From assembly GCF_016861845.1 (NCBI RefSeq), contig NZ_BOLV01000005.1:1-64000 (forward strand): a DNA stretch of 64,000 nucleotides, written 5' to 3'. Each line of letters begins with the position of its first letter. Within the stretch, counting starts at the first letter, position 1. Source of the stretch: Lacticaseibacillus suilingensis (lineage in GTDB: Bacteria; Bacillota; Bacilli; Lactobacillales; Lactobacillaceae). The notes under the pieces were generated by a model. It did no database searches, was not told the origin of the DNA, and was given only the letters and a program-made list of their open reading frames with translations. The translations under genes and the position numbers were made by a program. This document shows, piece by piece, positions 33,854 through 41,609 of this stretch.

Positions 33854-35014
33854 ATGCGTTACGCACAAAATAACCGCACTCGCGTTCACCGCCGGCTGGC
33901 TTTGCTGGGCATTGTGGCCGCGCTGAGTTTGGGCTTAGGCTTTAGCTTGGGCCGCTGGACGGCCCCTAAAACGCCCGCGAAAACGAAGACAGTGGTGGTG
34001 AAGGCTAAAGCCAAACCAGCCAAAAAAGCCGGCAGTTCGCTGCCACGTGCGATTAACAATACCATGCAAGAAGCGCTGGAACGCCCGCTGGCGCAACAGC
34101 ATTTTTCCGGCACGGCTTTGATGGTGAAGCATAACCGCATTGTCGCCGAATACAGTGCGGGCTATGCCAATGCCGCGCGTAAGCGCCTGAACACCGCCGA
34201 TACCATGTTTCAAATCGATTCGCTGCAAAAAAGTCTCACCGCGGGCCTGGTGATGCAGCAAATGGTGCTCGGTAAGCTGGCACTGACCACCCCGGTCGGC
34301 CAATTTTACTCCCGCCTGCAAGGCGAGCCGACCTTGACCGTGGCGCACCTGCTGCACATGAACTCAGGGCTGAGCACGCCGCATACCTTGGTGCCCAAAT
34401 ATCAAAGTGATGCGCAGCTGGTGGCCTATGACGCGGCGCATTTGACCGTGCGGCCGAAAACTCTGGGGCAATATGCCTATATGCCAGTGAATTATGTACT
34501 GCTGGCGGGCATTCTCGAACAGATCACCCAGCAAGATTATCAGCAACTGTTCATGGGCCTCTACCGCGACCGGCTTGCGCTGAAACACACCGCGATGGCG
34601 TACGACTTGTCTGCTACCCAGCCGGTCGCAACCGGCTACTCGCTGAAAGGCAGTAACCTGTACGCTGAGCCGCAATTCGTTTCGAAGGACACGATGCATG
34701 CCGAACTCGGCACTGGCCAGGTGTATATGAGTGCCACGGATCTGTTCCGCGCCGAGCAGGCTTTGGTTTCTGGCAAGCTGCTTGGTGTCACGCCGGCTGC
34801 GCTGTATCCGGCTGGGCAACATTACGGCGGCGGCTTCTATCTGAATGAGCCGCAAGCGCTGCATGCCAACGGCTCGGGTTATGGCTTCTTGTCGACGGTG
34901 CAAATCAGCCGCGACGGGCAGTCAGGCGTGGTGATTTTAGGTAATGTGCAAGGTCAAAATCGCGCGCGCTTCCTGAACACTGCCACCCAGCTGTGGCAAC
35001 AATATCTACTTTAG
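33854..35014 (+). CDS. DltE/FmtA-like serine hydrolase, possible teichoic D-Ala esterase
   Basis: A 386-residue beta-lactamase-fold protein anchored by one N-terminal segment (13-34) followed by a Lys/Ala/Pro-rich spacer (37-60). The nucleophile motif is S123-L-Q-K126. The second motif, YxN in most relatives, reads Y209-M-P here. It directly follows dltD (four bases). In Lactiplantibacillus plantarum the dlt-linked DltE (formerly PbpX2), and in Staphylococcus FmtA, remove D-alanine from teichoic acid, so the same role is a reasonable inference; a D,D-peptidase cannot be excluded. Confidence 0.75.
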   Translation: MRYAQNNRTRVHRRLALLGIVAALSLGLGFSLGRWTAPKTPAKTKTVVVKAKAKPAKKAGSSLPRAINNTMQEALERPLAQQHFSGTALMVKHNRIVAEYSAGYANAARKRLNTADTMFQIDSLQKSLTAGLVMQQMVLGKLALTTPVGQFYSRLQGEPTLTVAHLLHMNSGLSTPHTLVPKYQSDAQLVAYDAAHLTVRPKTLGQYAYMPVNYVLLAGILEQITQQDYQQLFMGLYRDRLALKHTAMAYDLSATQPVATGYSLKGSNLYAEPQFVSKDTMHAELGTGQVYMSATDLFRAEQALVSGKLLGVTPAALYPAGQHYGGGFYLNEPQALHANGSGYGFLSTVQISRDGQSGVVILGNVQGQNRARFLNTATQLWQQYLL

Positions 35015-35026
35015 TTTTGCCGGCAA

Positions 35027-35051
35027 CCGGTCGCTTCGTGCGGCCGGTTTT
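35027..35051 (+). terminator. Terminator of the dlt operon
   Basis: CCGGTCGC pairs with GCGGCCGG around a TTCGT loop and ends in TTTT, 12 bp after the serine hydrolase stop. Confidence 0.75.
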
Positions 35052-35082
35052 GTGTTACAGTAAGCAAAAAGGGGGTGTCATC

Positions 35083-35862
35083 GTGAAACAAGTGATTGTC
35101 GAAGCGGATGATTTTGGCCTGACGCCAGCGATTGCCAAAACCATTTTGGCCTTGTTGGACCAAGGCGTGGTGACGGCGACAAATTGCATGCCCACCATGC
35201 CAGGCTTTCAGGACTCGATGCAACTAGCCGAGGCGGCTGGTCGCACGCAGATGGGCATTCATCTGATCATCGACCGCCATTTGCCGGCCAGCTCGCCGGA
35301 GCAAATAGCGTCCTTGGTGGATGAACGCGGCTACTTGCTGGCGTTTGATCAATTCACGGCCCGGCTGGCGATTGGTGAAATCAACCTCGGTGAACTGGCG
35401 AGCGAACTGCGCCAGCAAATCAAGCTGGCCCAGCGCTTCGGGGTCACGATTGATCACATCACCACCCACAAGAACTTCGAGTTGCTCAGCCCCGCGGTGT
35501 TTGACGTGGTGTCACAGCTGGCCCAGGAAACCGGTCTGCCGCTGCGGCACAACCTGGTTGCCGGGCAGCAGTCCAAGCTCTGGGGGATGCTGAAGACGCG
35601 GTCGATTACGGCGCCGACGCAAGCGTTAGGTTTGCGGCACACCGCCGATGATTTGAAAACCGTTGCCGCTGCCATCAAGGCGCTTCCGGAGGCGAGCACG
35701 TTGGCTTTGATTACCCATCCAGGCACGCCGAGCTCGCTGCTGGCGCAGCGTAGCTCGTTGAATGAAGACCGGGCACTTGATCGGCAATGGTTGGTTGACC
35801 CCTGGCAGACCTACTTAGCGGCGCATACAGACGTCAAAATCAGTGGCTACCAGCGGCTTTAG
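35083..35862 (+). CDS. ChbG/HpnK (YdjC) family carbohydrate deacetylase
   Basis: A 259-residue protein with the YdjC-type metal-site residues: EADDFGLT at the N-terminus, GIHLIIDRH near 62, DHITTHKN near 125 and THPGTPSS near 212. The family removes acetyl groups from N-acetylated sugars such as diacetylchitobiose; the natural substrate here is open. The start is a GTG at 35083 with GGGGGTG upstream. It lies behind the dlt terminator and ends at a terminator shared with argH. Confidence 0.85.
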   Translation: MKQVIVEADDFGLTPAIAKTILALLDQGVVTATNCMPTMPGFQDSMQLAEAAGRTQMGIHLIIDRHLPASSPEQIASLVDERGYLLAFDQFTARLAIGEINLGELASELRQQIKLAQRFGVTIDHITTHKNFELLSPAVFDVVSQLAQETGLPLRHNLVAGQQSKLWGMLKTRSITAPTQALGLRHTADDLKTVAAAIKALPEASTLALITHPGTPSSLLAQRSSLNEDRALDRQWLVDPWQTYLAAHTDVKISGYQRL

Positions 35863-35898
35863 TGCAGTCGATAACGAGTCATTGACGCTCGCCCCAAC

Positions 35899-35942
35899 TA
35901 AAAAATGACCAACCTTGCGAATCCGCGAGGTTGGTCATTTTT
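35899..35942. terminator. Bidirectional terminator, deacetylase and argH
   Basis: AAAAATGACCAACCT pairs with AGGTTGGTCATTTTT around a 12-base loop. It sits between convergent genes and has A and T runs on both sides. Confidence 0.92.
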
Positions 35943-35946
35943 GGCT

Positions 35947-37329
35947 TTAGTGGCTGGCGATTATGCCCTTAGCGCGGGCCACTTCTTTTTCAACGTTGGC
36001 CACGGCTGTTCCACCGAGGCTGGTGCGGCGGTTCACGGCGGCTTCCGAGGTGAGCTCGGTATAAACATCTGCTTCGATCTGCGGCGCGGCGGCTTGCAGT
36101 TCGCTTAGCGGCATGTCTTGCAGACTCTGGTGGGTCTGAATGCCATGGAGCACGAGCTGGCCGACGATGCCGTGGGCTTGCCGGAACGGCACGCCTTTGG
36201 TGGCGAGGTAATCCGCTAATTCGGTAGCGTTGGAGAAGTCGCTCACGGTGGCGTCATGCATCCGCTCTTTGTGCACGGTGATCGACTCCAGCATGCCGGT
36301 GAAAATGTGCAACGAGCCGAGAATAGTGGTGTACGCGTCGAACACCGGCTCTTTGTCTTCCTGCATGTCCTTGTTGTAGGCCAGGGGCAGGCTCTTCATG
36401 GTGGTCAACAGCCCCATCAAGGCGCCGTAGACCCGGCCGGTTTTGCCGCGCACGAGCTCGGCGAAGTCGGCATTTTTCTTTTGCGGCATAATCGAACTAC
36501 CAGTGGCAAAAGTGTCCGCCATTTCGATGTAGTTGAATTCGTACGTGCACCAGAGAATGAGCTCTTCAGCCAACCGGCTCAAATGCTGCATCAAAATCGC
36601 GGCGTTGCTGAGAAATTCCAGCGCAAAATCACGGTCCGACACGGCATCTAAGCTGTTGTGATAGACGGCATCAAAATCGAGGCTCTCAGCCACGGCTTCG
36701 CGGTCAATCGGGAAGGTCGTACCGGCCAGTGCGGCGGCGCCAAGCGGCAACATATCGGTATGCTTTTGGTTGAATTCAAAGCGTTCATAGTCGCGCTGCA
36801 GCATTTCAAAATACGCCAGCAGATAGTGACCATACGTGATGGGCTGGGCGTGCTGCATATGGGTGTAGCCAGGCATAATGGTGCCGGCATTCTCCTCAGC
36901 CTTTTCCACCAGCACGGTTTGCAGGTTGCTAATCGCGGCCATGATTTCCGGCAGGCGGTTCTTCAGCCACAGGTGAAAATCCGTGGCGACTTGGTCGTTG
37001 CGGGAGCGTGCCGTGTGCAACTTGCCTGCCACCGGCCCAATCAAATCCGTGAGCAGGCTTTCCATGTTCAAATGGATATCTTCGTTTTCAACGGTGAAGT
37101 GCAGTTCACCGTTTTCCAGCTGGGTCATGAGAGTCTTCAAACCCGCTTCAATCGTTGCTGCGTCAGCTTTTGGGATGATGGCTTGAGCGCCAAGCATTTT
37201 GACGTGAGCGATGGAAGCGGTGAGGTCCTCTTTGGCCATTTGCTGGTCAAAGCTGATGGAGGCGCCAAAGGTATCCACCCATTTGGCGGCTTTGGCGGTG
37301 AACCGGCCGCCCCAGAGTTTGTCGGTCAT
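35947..37329 (-). CDS. argH: Argininosuccinate lyase
   Basis: A 460-residue lyase that splits argininosuccinate to arginine and fumarate. Substrate motifs include [12 protein letters not shown] near 108, [12 protein letters not shown] near 158 and the flexible signature loop [10 protein letters not shown] near 275-285; the residue after KN is Ala where Pro is common. The ATG at 37329 shares its A with the argG stop TAA, and GGAGG lies inside the end of argG, so the genes are translationally coupled. Confidence 0.96.
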   Translation of the reverse strand: MTDKLWGGRFTAKAAKWVDTFGASISFDQQMAKEDLTASIAHVKMLGAQAIIPKADAATIEAGLKTLMTQLENGELHFTVENEDIHLNMESLLTDLIGPVAGKLHTARSRNDQVATDFHLWLKNRLPEIMAAISNLQTVLVEKAEENAGTIMPGYTHMQHAQPITYGHYLLAYFEMLQRDYERFEFNQKHTDMLPLGAAALAGTTFPIDREAVAESLDFDAVYHNSLDAVSDRDFALEFLSNAAILMQHLSRLAEELILWCTYEFNYIEMADTFATGSSIMPQKKNADFAELVRGKTGRVYGALMGLLTTMKSLPLAYNKDMQEDKEPVFDAYTTILGSLHIFTGMLESITVHKERMHDATVSDFSNATELADYLATKGVPFRQAHGIVGQLVLHGIQTHQSLQDMPLSELQAAAPQIEADVYTELTSEAAVNRRTSLGGTAVANVEKEVARAKGIIASH

Positions 37330-38549
37330 TATTTTTCCTCCGGTTTCTGTGAGTGCACGTGATTAACTTCTTCAAAGACCGTGCCTGGCAAGGTCCACAG
37401 CTTGATAAAGCCAGCGGCGGCTTCCTGATCGAAGGTATCAGCCGAGGTGTAAGTTGCCAGGTTCTCATCGTAAAGCGAGTTCGTGTCGGACTTGCGCGCG
37501 ACTGCGGTGGCGTTGCCTTTGTACAGCTTCATTTTGACGACGCCGTTGACGACGGTTTGCGTGTGGTCAACAAAGGCCATCAAGGCGTCAAACAGCGGGG
37601 TGATCCACTTGGCTTCGTAGATCATGGTGGCGAGCTGCTGTTCAATCAGCGGCTTGTAGTGGGCCACATCGCGTTCCAAGGTCAGGTTTTCCAGTTCGTG
37701 GTGCGCCGCCATGATCACCGCTGCGGCTGGCGCTTCGTAAACTTCGCGGGACTTGATGCCCACCATGCGGTTTTCGATTTTGTCGATGCGGCCGATGCCG
37801 TTTTCGCCGGCCAGCTTGTTCAAGTGCTTAATCAAATCAGCGAGTTTCATCGCTTTGCCGTCAATCGCCACCGGCAGGCCTTGCTCAAAGGTCAAATCGA
37901 TGAAGACTGGCTGGTCTGGCGCTTCTTCTGGGGCCACACTCATCGCCCAAGCGTCAGCTGGTGCTTGGTTCCAAGGGTTTTCCAGAATGCCGGCTTCGTT
38001 GGCGCGGCCCCAGAGGTTGGCGTCGATGGAGTAAGGGGACTTTTTGCCAATCGGCACGGGAACGTTGTGCTCCTTGGCGTAGTCGATTTCTTCTTCCCGG
38101 GACCAATGAAAATCGCGAATCGGGTCTTCGATTTTGAGCTGGGGATCCAAGGCATGAATGGCCGCTTCAAAGCGGACTTGGTCATTACCTTTCCCAGTTG
38201 AGCCATGGGCAATGGCCACGGCGCCGTGTTCATGGGCAATTTGCACCAGGTGATCGATGATCAGTGGCCGCGACAGCGCGGACACCAGCGGGTAGTCGCC
38301 TTCATACAAGGCGTTGGCTTTGATCACAGGCGCCACGTAGGTATCGGCAAATTCGTCCTGGGCGTCGATGGCGTAGCTTTCAATCGCGCCGACCTGCAGG
38401 GCCTTTTTTTGAATGAAGGCCATGTCCGCGTTGGGCTGGCCGACATTCAGGCACACGGCGATAACGTCGTAGCCGCGGTCTTGGAGCCAAGGAATGGCCA
38501 CCGAAGTATCCAAGCCGCCAGAATATGCCAATACAATTTTGTCTGTCAT
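37329..38549 (-). CDS. argG: Argininosuccinate synthase
   Basis: A 406-residue ligase joining citrulline and aspartate with ATP. The N-terminal AYSGGLDTS is the PP-loop; [15 protein letters not shown] near 115 and SREEEIDY near 168 are family signatures. The ATG at 38549 is chosen with AGGAGG upstream. Only argG and argH are present, so the cell would make arginine from citrulline, not from glutamate, unless other genes lie elsewhere. Located 93 bp after the fused transporter gene and possibly read from its ArgR-controlled promoter. Confidence 0.97.
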   Translation of the reverse strand: MTDKIVLAYSGGLDTSVAIPWLQDRGYDVIAVCLNVGQPNADMAFIQKKALQVGAIESYAIDAQDEFADTYVAPVIKANALYEGDYPLVSALSRPLIIDHLVQIAHEHGAVAIAHGSTGKGNDQVRFEAAIHALDPQLKIEDPIRDFHWSREEEIDYAKEHNVPVPIGKKSPYSIDANLWGRANEAGILENPWNQAPADAWAMSVAPEEAPDQPVFIDLTFEQGLPVAIDGKAMKLADLIKHLNKLAGENGIGRIDKIENRMVGIKSREVYEAPAAAVIMAAHHELENLTLERDVAHYKPLIEQQLATMIYEAKWITPLFDALMAFVDHTQTVVNGVVKMKLYKGNATAVARKSDTNSLYDENLATYTSADTFDQEAAAGFIKLWTLPGTVFEEVNHVHSQKPEEK

Positions 38550-38597
38550 CAATAATTCCTCCTAGATTAGTTCAGATCAAAGTTTAATTCTAACCGG

Positions 38598-38640
38598 GTA
38601 ACGTGCAAAAGGCCGGCTCATGCCCGCCTTTTGTCGCAGT
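38598..38640 (-). terminator. Hairpin between transporter gene and argG
   Basis: GCAAAAGGC.CGG pairs with CCGCCTTTTGT around a six-base loop. The sequence is that of the outer stem of nested elements E1 and E6 (GTTACGTGCCAAAAGGCCGG ... CCTTTTGTCAC) without any inner arm, so it looks like the undecorated form of that repeat. It could reduce read-through into argGH. Confidence 0.65.
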
Positions 38641-38641
38641 G

Positions 38642-40099
38642 CTAGTTCATCCGCCGTTCCACAACCCCGAGCAACCGGCTCAGGATAAAGGTCATGGCGA
38701 AGTAGATCAAAGCCACAATCATCATCGGGAAGAACGGTTCAAACGATGCGCCTTGCACCGTGGTCCCTTCAAACATCAATTCCGTCGCGCCAATCACGGA
38801 CAGCACGGAACTTTCCTTGATGTCGGTGACGAATTCATTCCCCAGCGCTGGCCAGATGTTCTTGATGGCTTGTGGCAGCACCACGAAGCGGGTGGTTTCA
38901 GTGCCAGACAGGCCCAAGGAACGCGCCGCTTCGGTTTGGCCAATCGGCACGGAGTTCAAGCCGGAGCGAATGATTTCGGCGACATAAGCGCCAGAGTTGA
39001 TGCCCATGGCAATCGCCCCAGCCACGAAGGCGGAGAGGTTCAGGCCCAGCACCTGCGTCCCGAAGAACACGATGAAGGCTTGCACCATCAAAGGCGTGCC
39101 GCGGATGAATTCCACGTAGATGACCGCGATGGCTTTCAAAATCCAAACCTTGCTGCGACGCATCAAGGCCAGCAGGGTACCTAACACTGTGCCGGCGATA
39201 ACTGTTAACAGCGCGAAGACCAGAGTGTTAACGGCCCCTTTGATGAAGAAGCTACCGTATTTTTGCCAGAAGCTATTGCTTTGGTTTTGCAAGGTGTAGG
39301 CTTCGTCCATGTACTTGGACCAGAGGCCTTGCTTTTGCATGTCCTTGATACTCTTATTGACGGCGCTGGTCAAGCCGCTGTTGCCTTTGGCGATGGCGAC
39401 TACGGTAGGCGCCTTCCCAGTGGCAAACTTAGGATCGATGATCTTCAGCGCTTGGTTCTTTTGAACATAGGCCCCGGCAACCACGTTGGACATGACCCCA
39501 GCGTTGATTTTGCCATATTGAACCTGGGCAATCACGTCGTTCGCTTTTTCTAGGCTGACGATCTTGGCATCAGGCAGCTCGGCTTTGGCGATTTGTTCCT
39601 GCGTCGACTGTTTCTGGGCGCCGACCTTCACGCCTTCGAAATCCGCAATGTTCTTGTACTTGCTGGCATCCTTTTTCTGGATGACCATGATTTGCTTTTC
39701 GTAGGTGTAAGGCTTGGAAAAGTCGACCTGCTTGCGCCGCTCTGGGGTGTCAGACATCCCAGAAATAACCATGTCGACTTTGCCAGTCTTCAAAGCGCCA
39801 ATCAACGCATCGAAGCCCATTTCCTTAATCTGTAATTTCACGCCCATATCCTTGGCGATTTTCTTCGCTAAGGAAATATCGGCGCCGACGATTTTGTCAT
39901 TGCCATCAACGGTCGCATGAAATTCCATCGGGGCGTAGTCTGCTGACACCCCAAGAATGATGTAACCCCGTTTTTTGATGGCCGCCGGCGTACTGTCATT
40001 CGTTGCCGCTTGGACCGTTTGGGTCGAAGTTGAGATCAGTCCGCCACCGATGAATAAGATGGCGATGAGACTGAGGACCCACCGATAAAATTTATGCAT
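38642..40099 (-). CDS. Fused substrate-binding protein and permease, probable arginine importer
   Basis: A 485-residue fusion: signal/anchor (about 8-32), binding domain (about 45-265, ILGVSADYAPMEFH) and GlnP-type permease (about 280-480) with the EAA loop LGLSGTETTRFVVLPQA. The ATG at 40099 lies behind GAGGGG. No ATPase gene is adjacent, so it must borrow one, perhaps the subunit encoded at 19918. Tandem ARG boxes over its promoter and the argGH genes downstream point to arginine or a relative as substrate. Confidence 0.88.
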   Translation of the reverse strand: MHKFYRWVLSLIAILFIGGGLISTSTQTVQAATNDSTPAAIKKRGYIILGVSADYAPMEFHATVDGNDKIVGADISLAKKIAKDMGVKLQIKEMGFDALIGALKTGKVDMVISGMSDTPERRKQVDFSKPYTYEKQIMVIQKKDASKYKNIADFEGVKVGAQKQSTQEQIAKAELPDAKIVSLEKANDVIAQVQYGKINAGVMSNVVAGAYVQKNQALKIIDPKFATGKAPTVVAIAKGNSGLTSAVNKSIKDMQKQGLWSKYMDEAYTLQNQSNSFWQKYGSFFIKGAVNTLVFALLTVIAGTVLGTLLALMRRSKVWILKAIAVIYVEFIRGTPLMVQAFIVFFGTQVLGLNLSAFVAGAIAMGINSGAYVAEIIRSGLNSVPIGQTEAARSLGLSGTETTRFVVLPQAIKNIWPALGNEFVTDIKESSVLSVIGATELMFEGTTVQGASFEPFFPMMIVALIYFAMTFILSRLLGVVERRMN

Positions 40100-40132
40100 A
40101 ACCTGCCAACCCCTCAAGATGAATTTTATATG

Positions 40133-40161
40133 AATATATACCCATTTGGGAAAATATGCAA
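40133..40161 (-). promoter_or_regulatory. Promoter of the arginine-type importer
   Basis: On the minus strand TTGCAT (40161-40156) and TATATT (40138-40133) are separated by 17 bp, about 34 bp before the start codon. The -35 box lies within the downstream ARG box. Confidence 0.7.
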
Positions 40162-40192
40162 GAAAAATTCAAGAATATGCAAAAAATATTCA
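40154..40192 (-). promoter_or_regulatory. Tandem ARG boxes (ArgR operator)
   Basis: Two 18-bp direct copies, TGAATATTTTTTGCATAT (40192-40175) and TGAATTTTTCTTGCATAT (40171-40154), differ at two positions and are offset by exactly 21 bp, the spacing used by hexameric ArgR. They overlap the -35 box, which fits repression by arginine. Confidence 0.7.
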
Positions 40193-40301
40193 CTGGGACA
40201 AGTTGCCGATTCCATCGCGAGCATTGTCGATGGCAACGGACGTGTCAGACCGCTACGTATCTTAGGGTTAAGCCGATAGTGAAACAAGAACTACTACCGT
40301 A

Positions 40302-40456
40302 GGGCAGGCCGGCCGGAGCAGCAAGGGGCTCAGTGGTGAAATTGTTCTTAGCCGGTGGACTTCCGGCTTAGAACAAGCCGCGACTTTGAGACTCGCAGAG
40401 GCTCAAAGCGCTGGCCACCACGTTCCGGCCCCTTGCTGCGGAGGCTGGCCTGCCCG
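40302..40456. repeat. Cloverleaf-like element upstream of walR (copy E9)
   Basis: GGGCAGGCCGGCC...GCAGCAAGGGGC pairs with GCCCCTTGCTGC...GGCTGGCCTGCCC (about 27 bp). Inside are GTTCTTAGCCGG / CCGGCTTAGAAC (perfect 12-bp stem, 40347-40377) and CTTTGAG / CTCAAAG, plus GTGGT/ACCAC-type pairing. Sequence is unrelated to E1, but the plan of a base stem with two arms is the same. Confidence 0.75.
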
Positions 40457-40507
40457 GGCCCAGACAGGCTAAGCATCAGGCTAAAGGCAGCCTCACTCCA
40501 CAGCCTT

Positions 40508-40536
40508 TTGCCCAACCCGTGAGAAACCGTTATAAT
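40508..40536 (+). promoter_or_regulatory. walR promoter
   Basis: TTGCCC (40508-40513) and a consensus TATAAT (40531-40536) are separated by 17 bp, 37 bp before the walR start. Confidence 0.8.
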
Positions 40537-40572
40537 AGAAACAACGCAACTGGAGAGTATTGGAGGCCAATG

Positions 40573-41283
40573 ATGGCAAAAAAAATCCTTGTGGTGGACG
40601 ATGAGAAACCAATCTCTGATATCGTCAAATTTAATTTGAGTAAAGAAGGCTACGACGTGGTCACCGCGTACGACGGTGAAGAAGCGCTAGCCAAAGTAAA
40701 CGAAGAAAATCCTGATTTGATCTTACTGGACTTAATGCTACCGAAAATCGATGGGCTGGAAGTCGCGCGTCAAGTGCGCAAAGACCACGACACGCCGATC
40801 ATCATGCTGACAGCTAAGGACTCCGAAATCGACAAGGTTTTGGGCCTAGAAATGGGCGCGGATGATTACGTCACCAAGCCATTTTCTAACCGGGAGCTGG
40901 TAGCGCGAGTCAAGGCTAATTTGCGGCGCAGTGGCGCCAGCATGCAGCAGCAGGAGCAAGATGATGACAACAAGGAGCTGACCGTCGGCGACTTGACCAT
41001 CCATCCTGATGCTTACACGGTCACTAAGCGCGGCGACAAAATCGAGCTGACGCACCGTGAATTTGAGTTGCTCCATTACCTAGCCCAGCACCTGGGCCAG
41101 GTGATGACGCGGGAGCACTTACTGCAAACCGTTTGGGGCTATGATTACTTCGGCGATGTGCGGACCGTTGATGTGACTGTCCGGCGGTTGCGCGAAAAAA
41201 TAGAAGACAACGCTTCGCATCCGGAATGGCTGATCACCCGGCGTGGGGTGGGGTATTACCTGAAGAACCCAGACGCGGAATAA
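40573..41283 (+). CDS. walR: WalR (YycF/VicR) essential response regulator
   Basis: A 236-residue OmpR-type regulator: acidic pair DD at 9-10, phospho-acceptor Asp53 in LLDLMLP, Lys in [15 protein letters not shown], and winged-helix domain with the family signature [14 protein letters not shown] near the end. WalRK controls peptidoglycan hydrolases and cell-wall turnover. The ATG at 40573 is six bases after TGGAGG; the preceding ATG is too close. walK normally follows almost directly; here 326 bp of nested repeats intervene. Confidence 0.96.
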   Translation: MAKKILVVDDEKPISDIVKFNLSKEGYDVVTAYDGEEALAKVNEENPDLILLDLMLPKIDGLEVARQVRKDHDTPIIMLTAKDSEIDKVLGLEMGADDYVTKPFSNRELVARVKANLRRSGASMQQQEQDDDNKELTVGDLTIHPDAYTVTKRGDKIELTHREFELLHYLAQHLGQVMTREHLLQTVWGYDYFGDVRTVDVTVRRLREKIEDNASHPEWLITRRGVGYYLKNPDAE

Positions 41284-41304
41284 GGGCGTGAAGGCGCGCA
41301 GCCT

Positions 41305-41591
41305 GTAGTTGCGCTGGCCGGCCTTCGCAGCCTTCATAGTTGCGCTCCGCGGGGCAACGGATGAGCGTCTAGCTACGCTCACCGCCTCGAAGCCAAAAAC
41401 CGGCTTCAATGCGGTGAGCTAGGCTAGCCGTCATCCTAAATGCGCCCCGCTCCGTAGCCTTCATAGTTGCGCTCCAGTCGACCAACGCCGGAGTGGTTAG
41501 CTACGCTGAAGGCCTCGCCGTCAAAGTGCGACGGCAATGCCTTCAGCTAGGCTACCCTTCCGGCTAAGTGCGGTCGACCTCCGCAGCCTGC
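41305..41591. repeat. Nested hairpin repeats between walR and walK (copy E10)
   Basis: A collapsed stub (41305-41332) is followed by two full units beginning TAGTTGCGCTCC at 41337 and 41464, period 127 bp. Each unit has a base stem (TTGCGCTCC.GTCGACC with GGTCGACCTCCGCAGCC in the second) and a long inner arm ending in its own hairpin. The second unit's inner arm (41494-41555) is identical or nearly so to those at 54233 and 54362. Confidence 0.85.
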
Positions 41592-41609
41592 CTTCATTTG
41601 GAGATTTTC

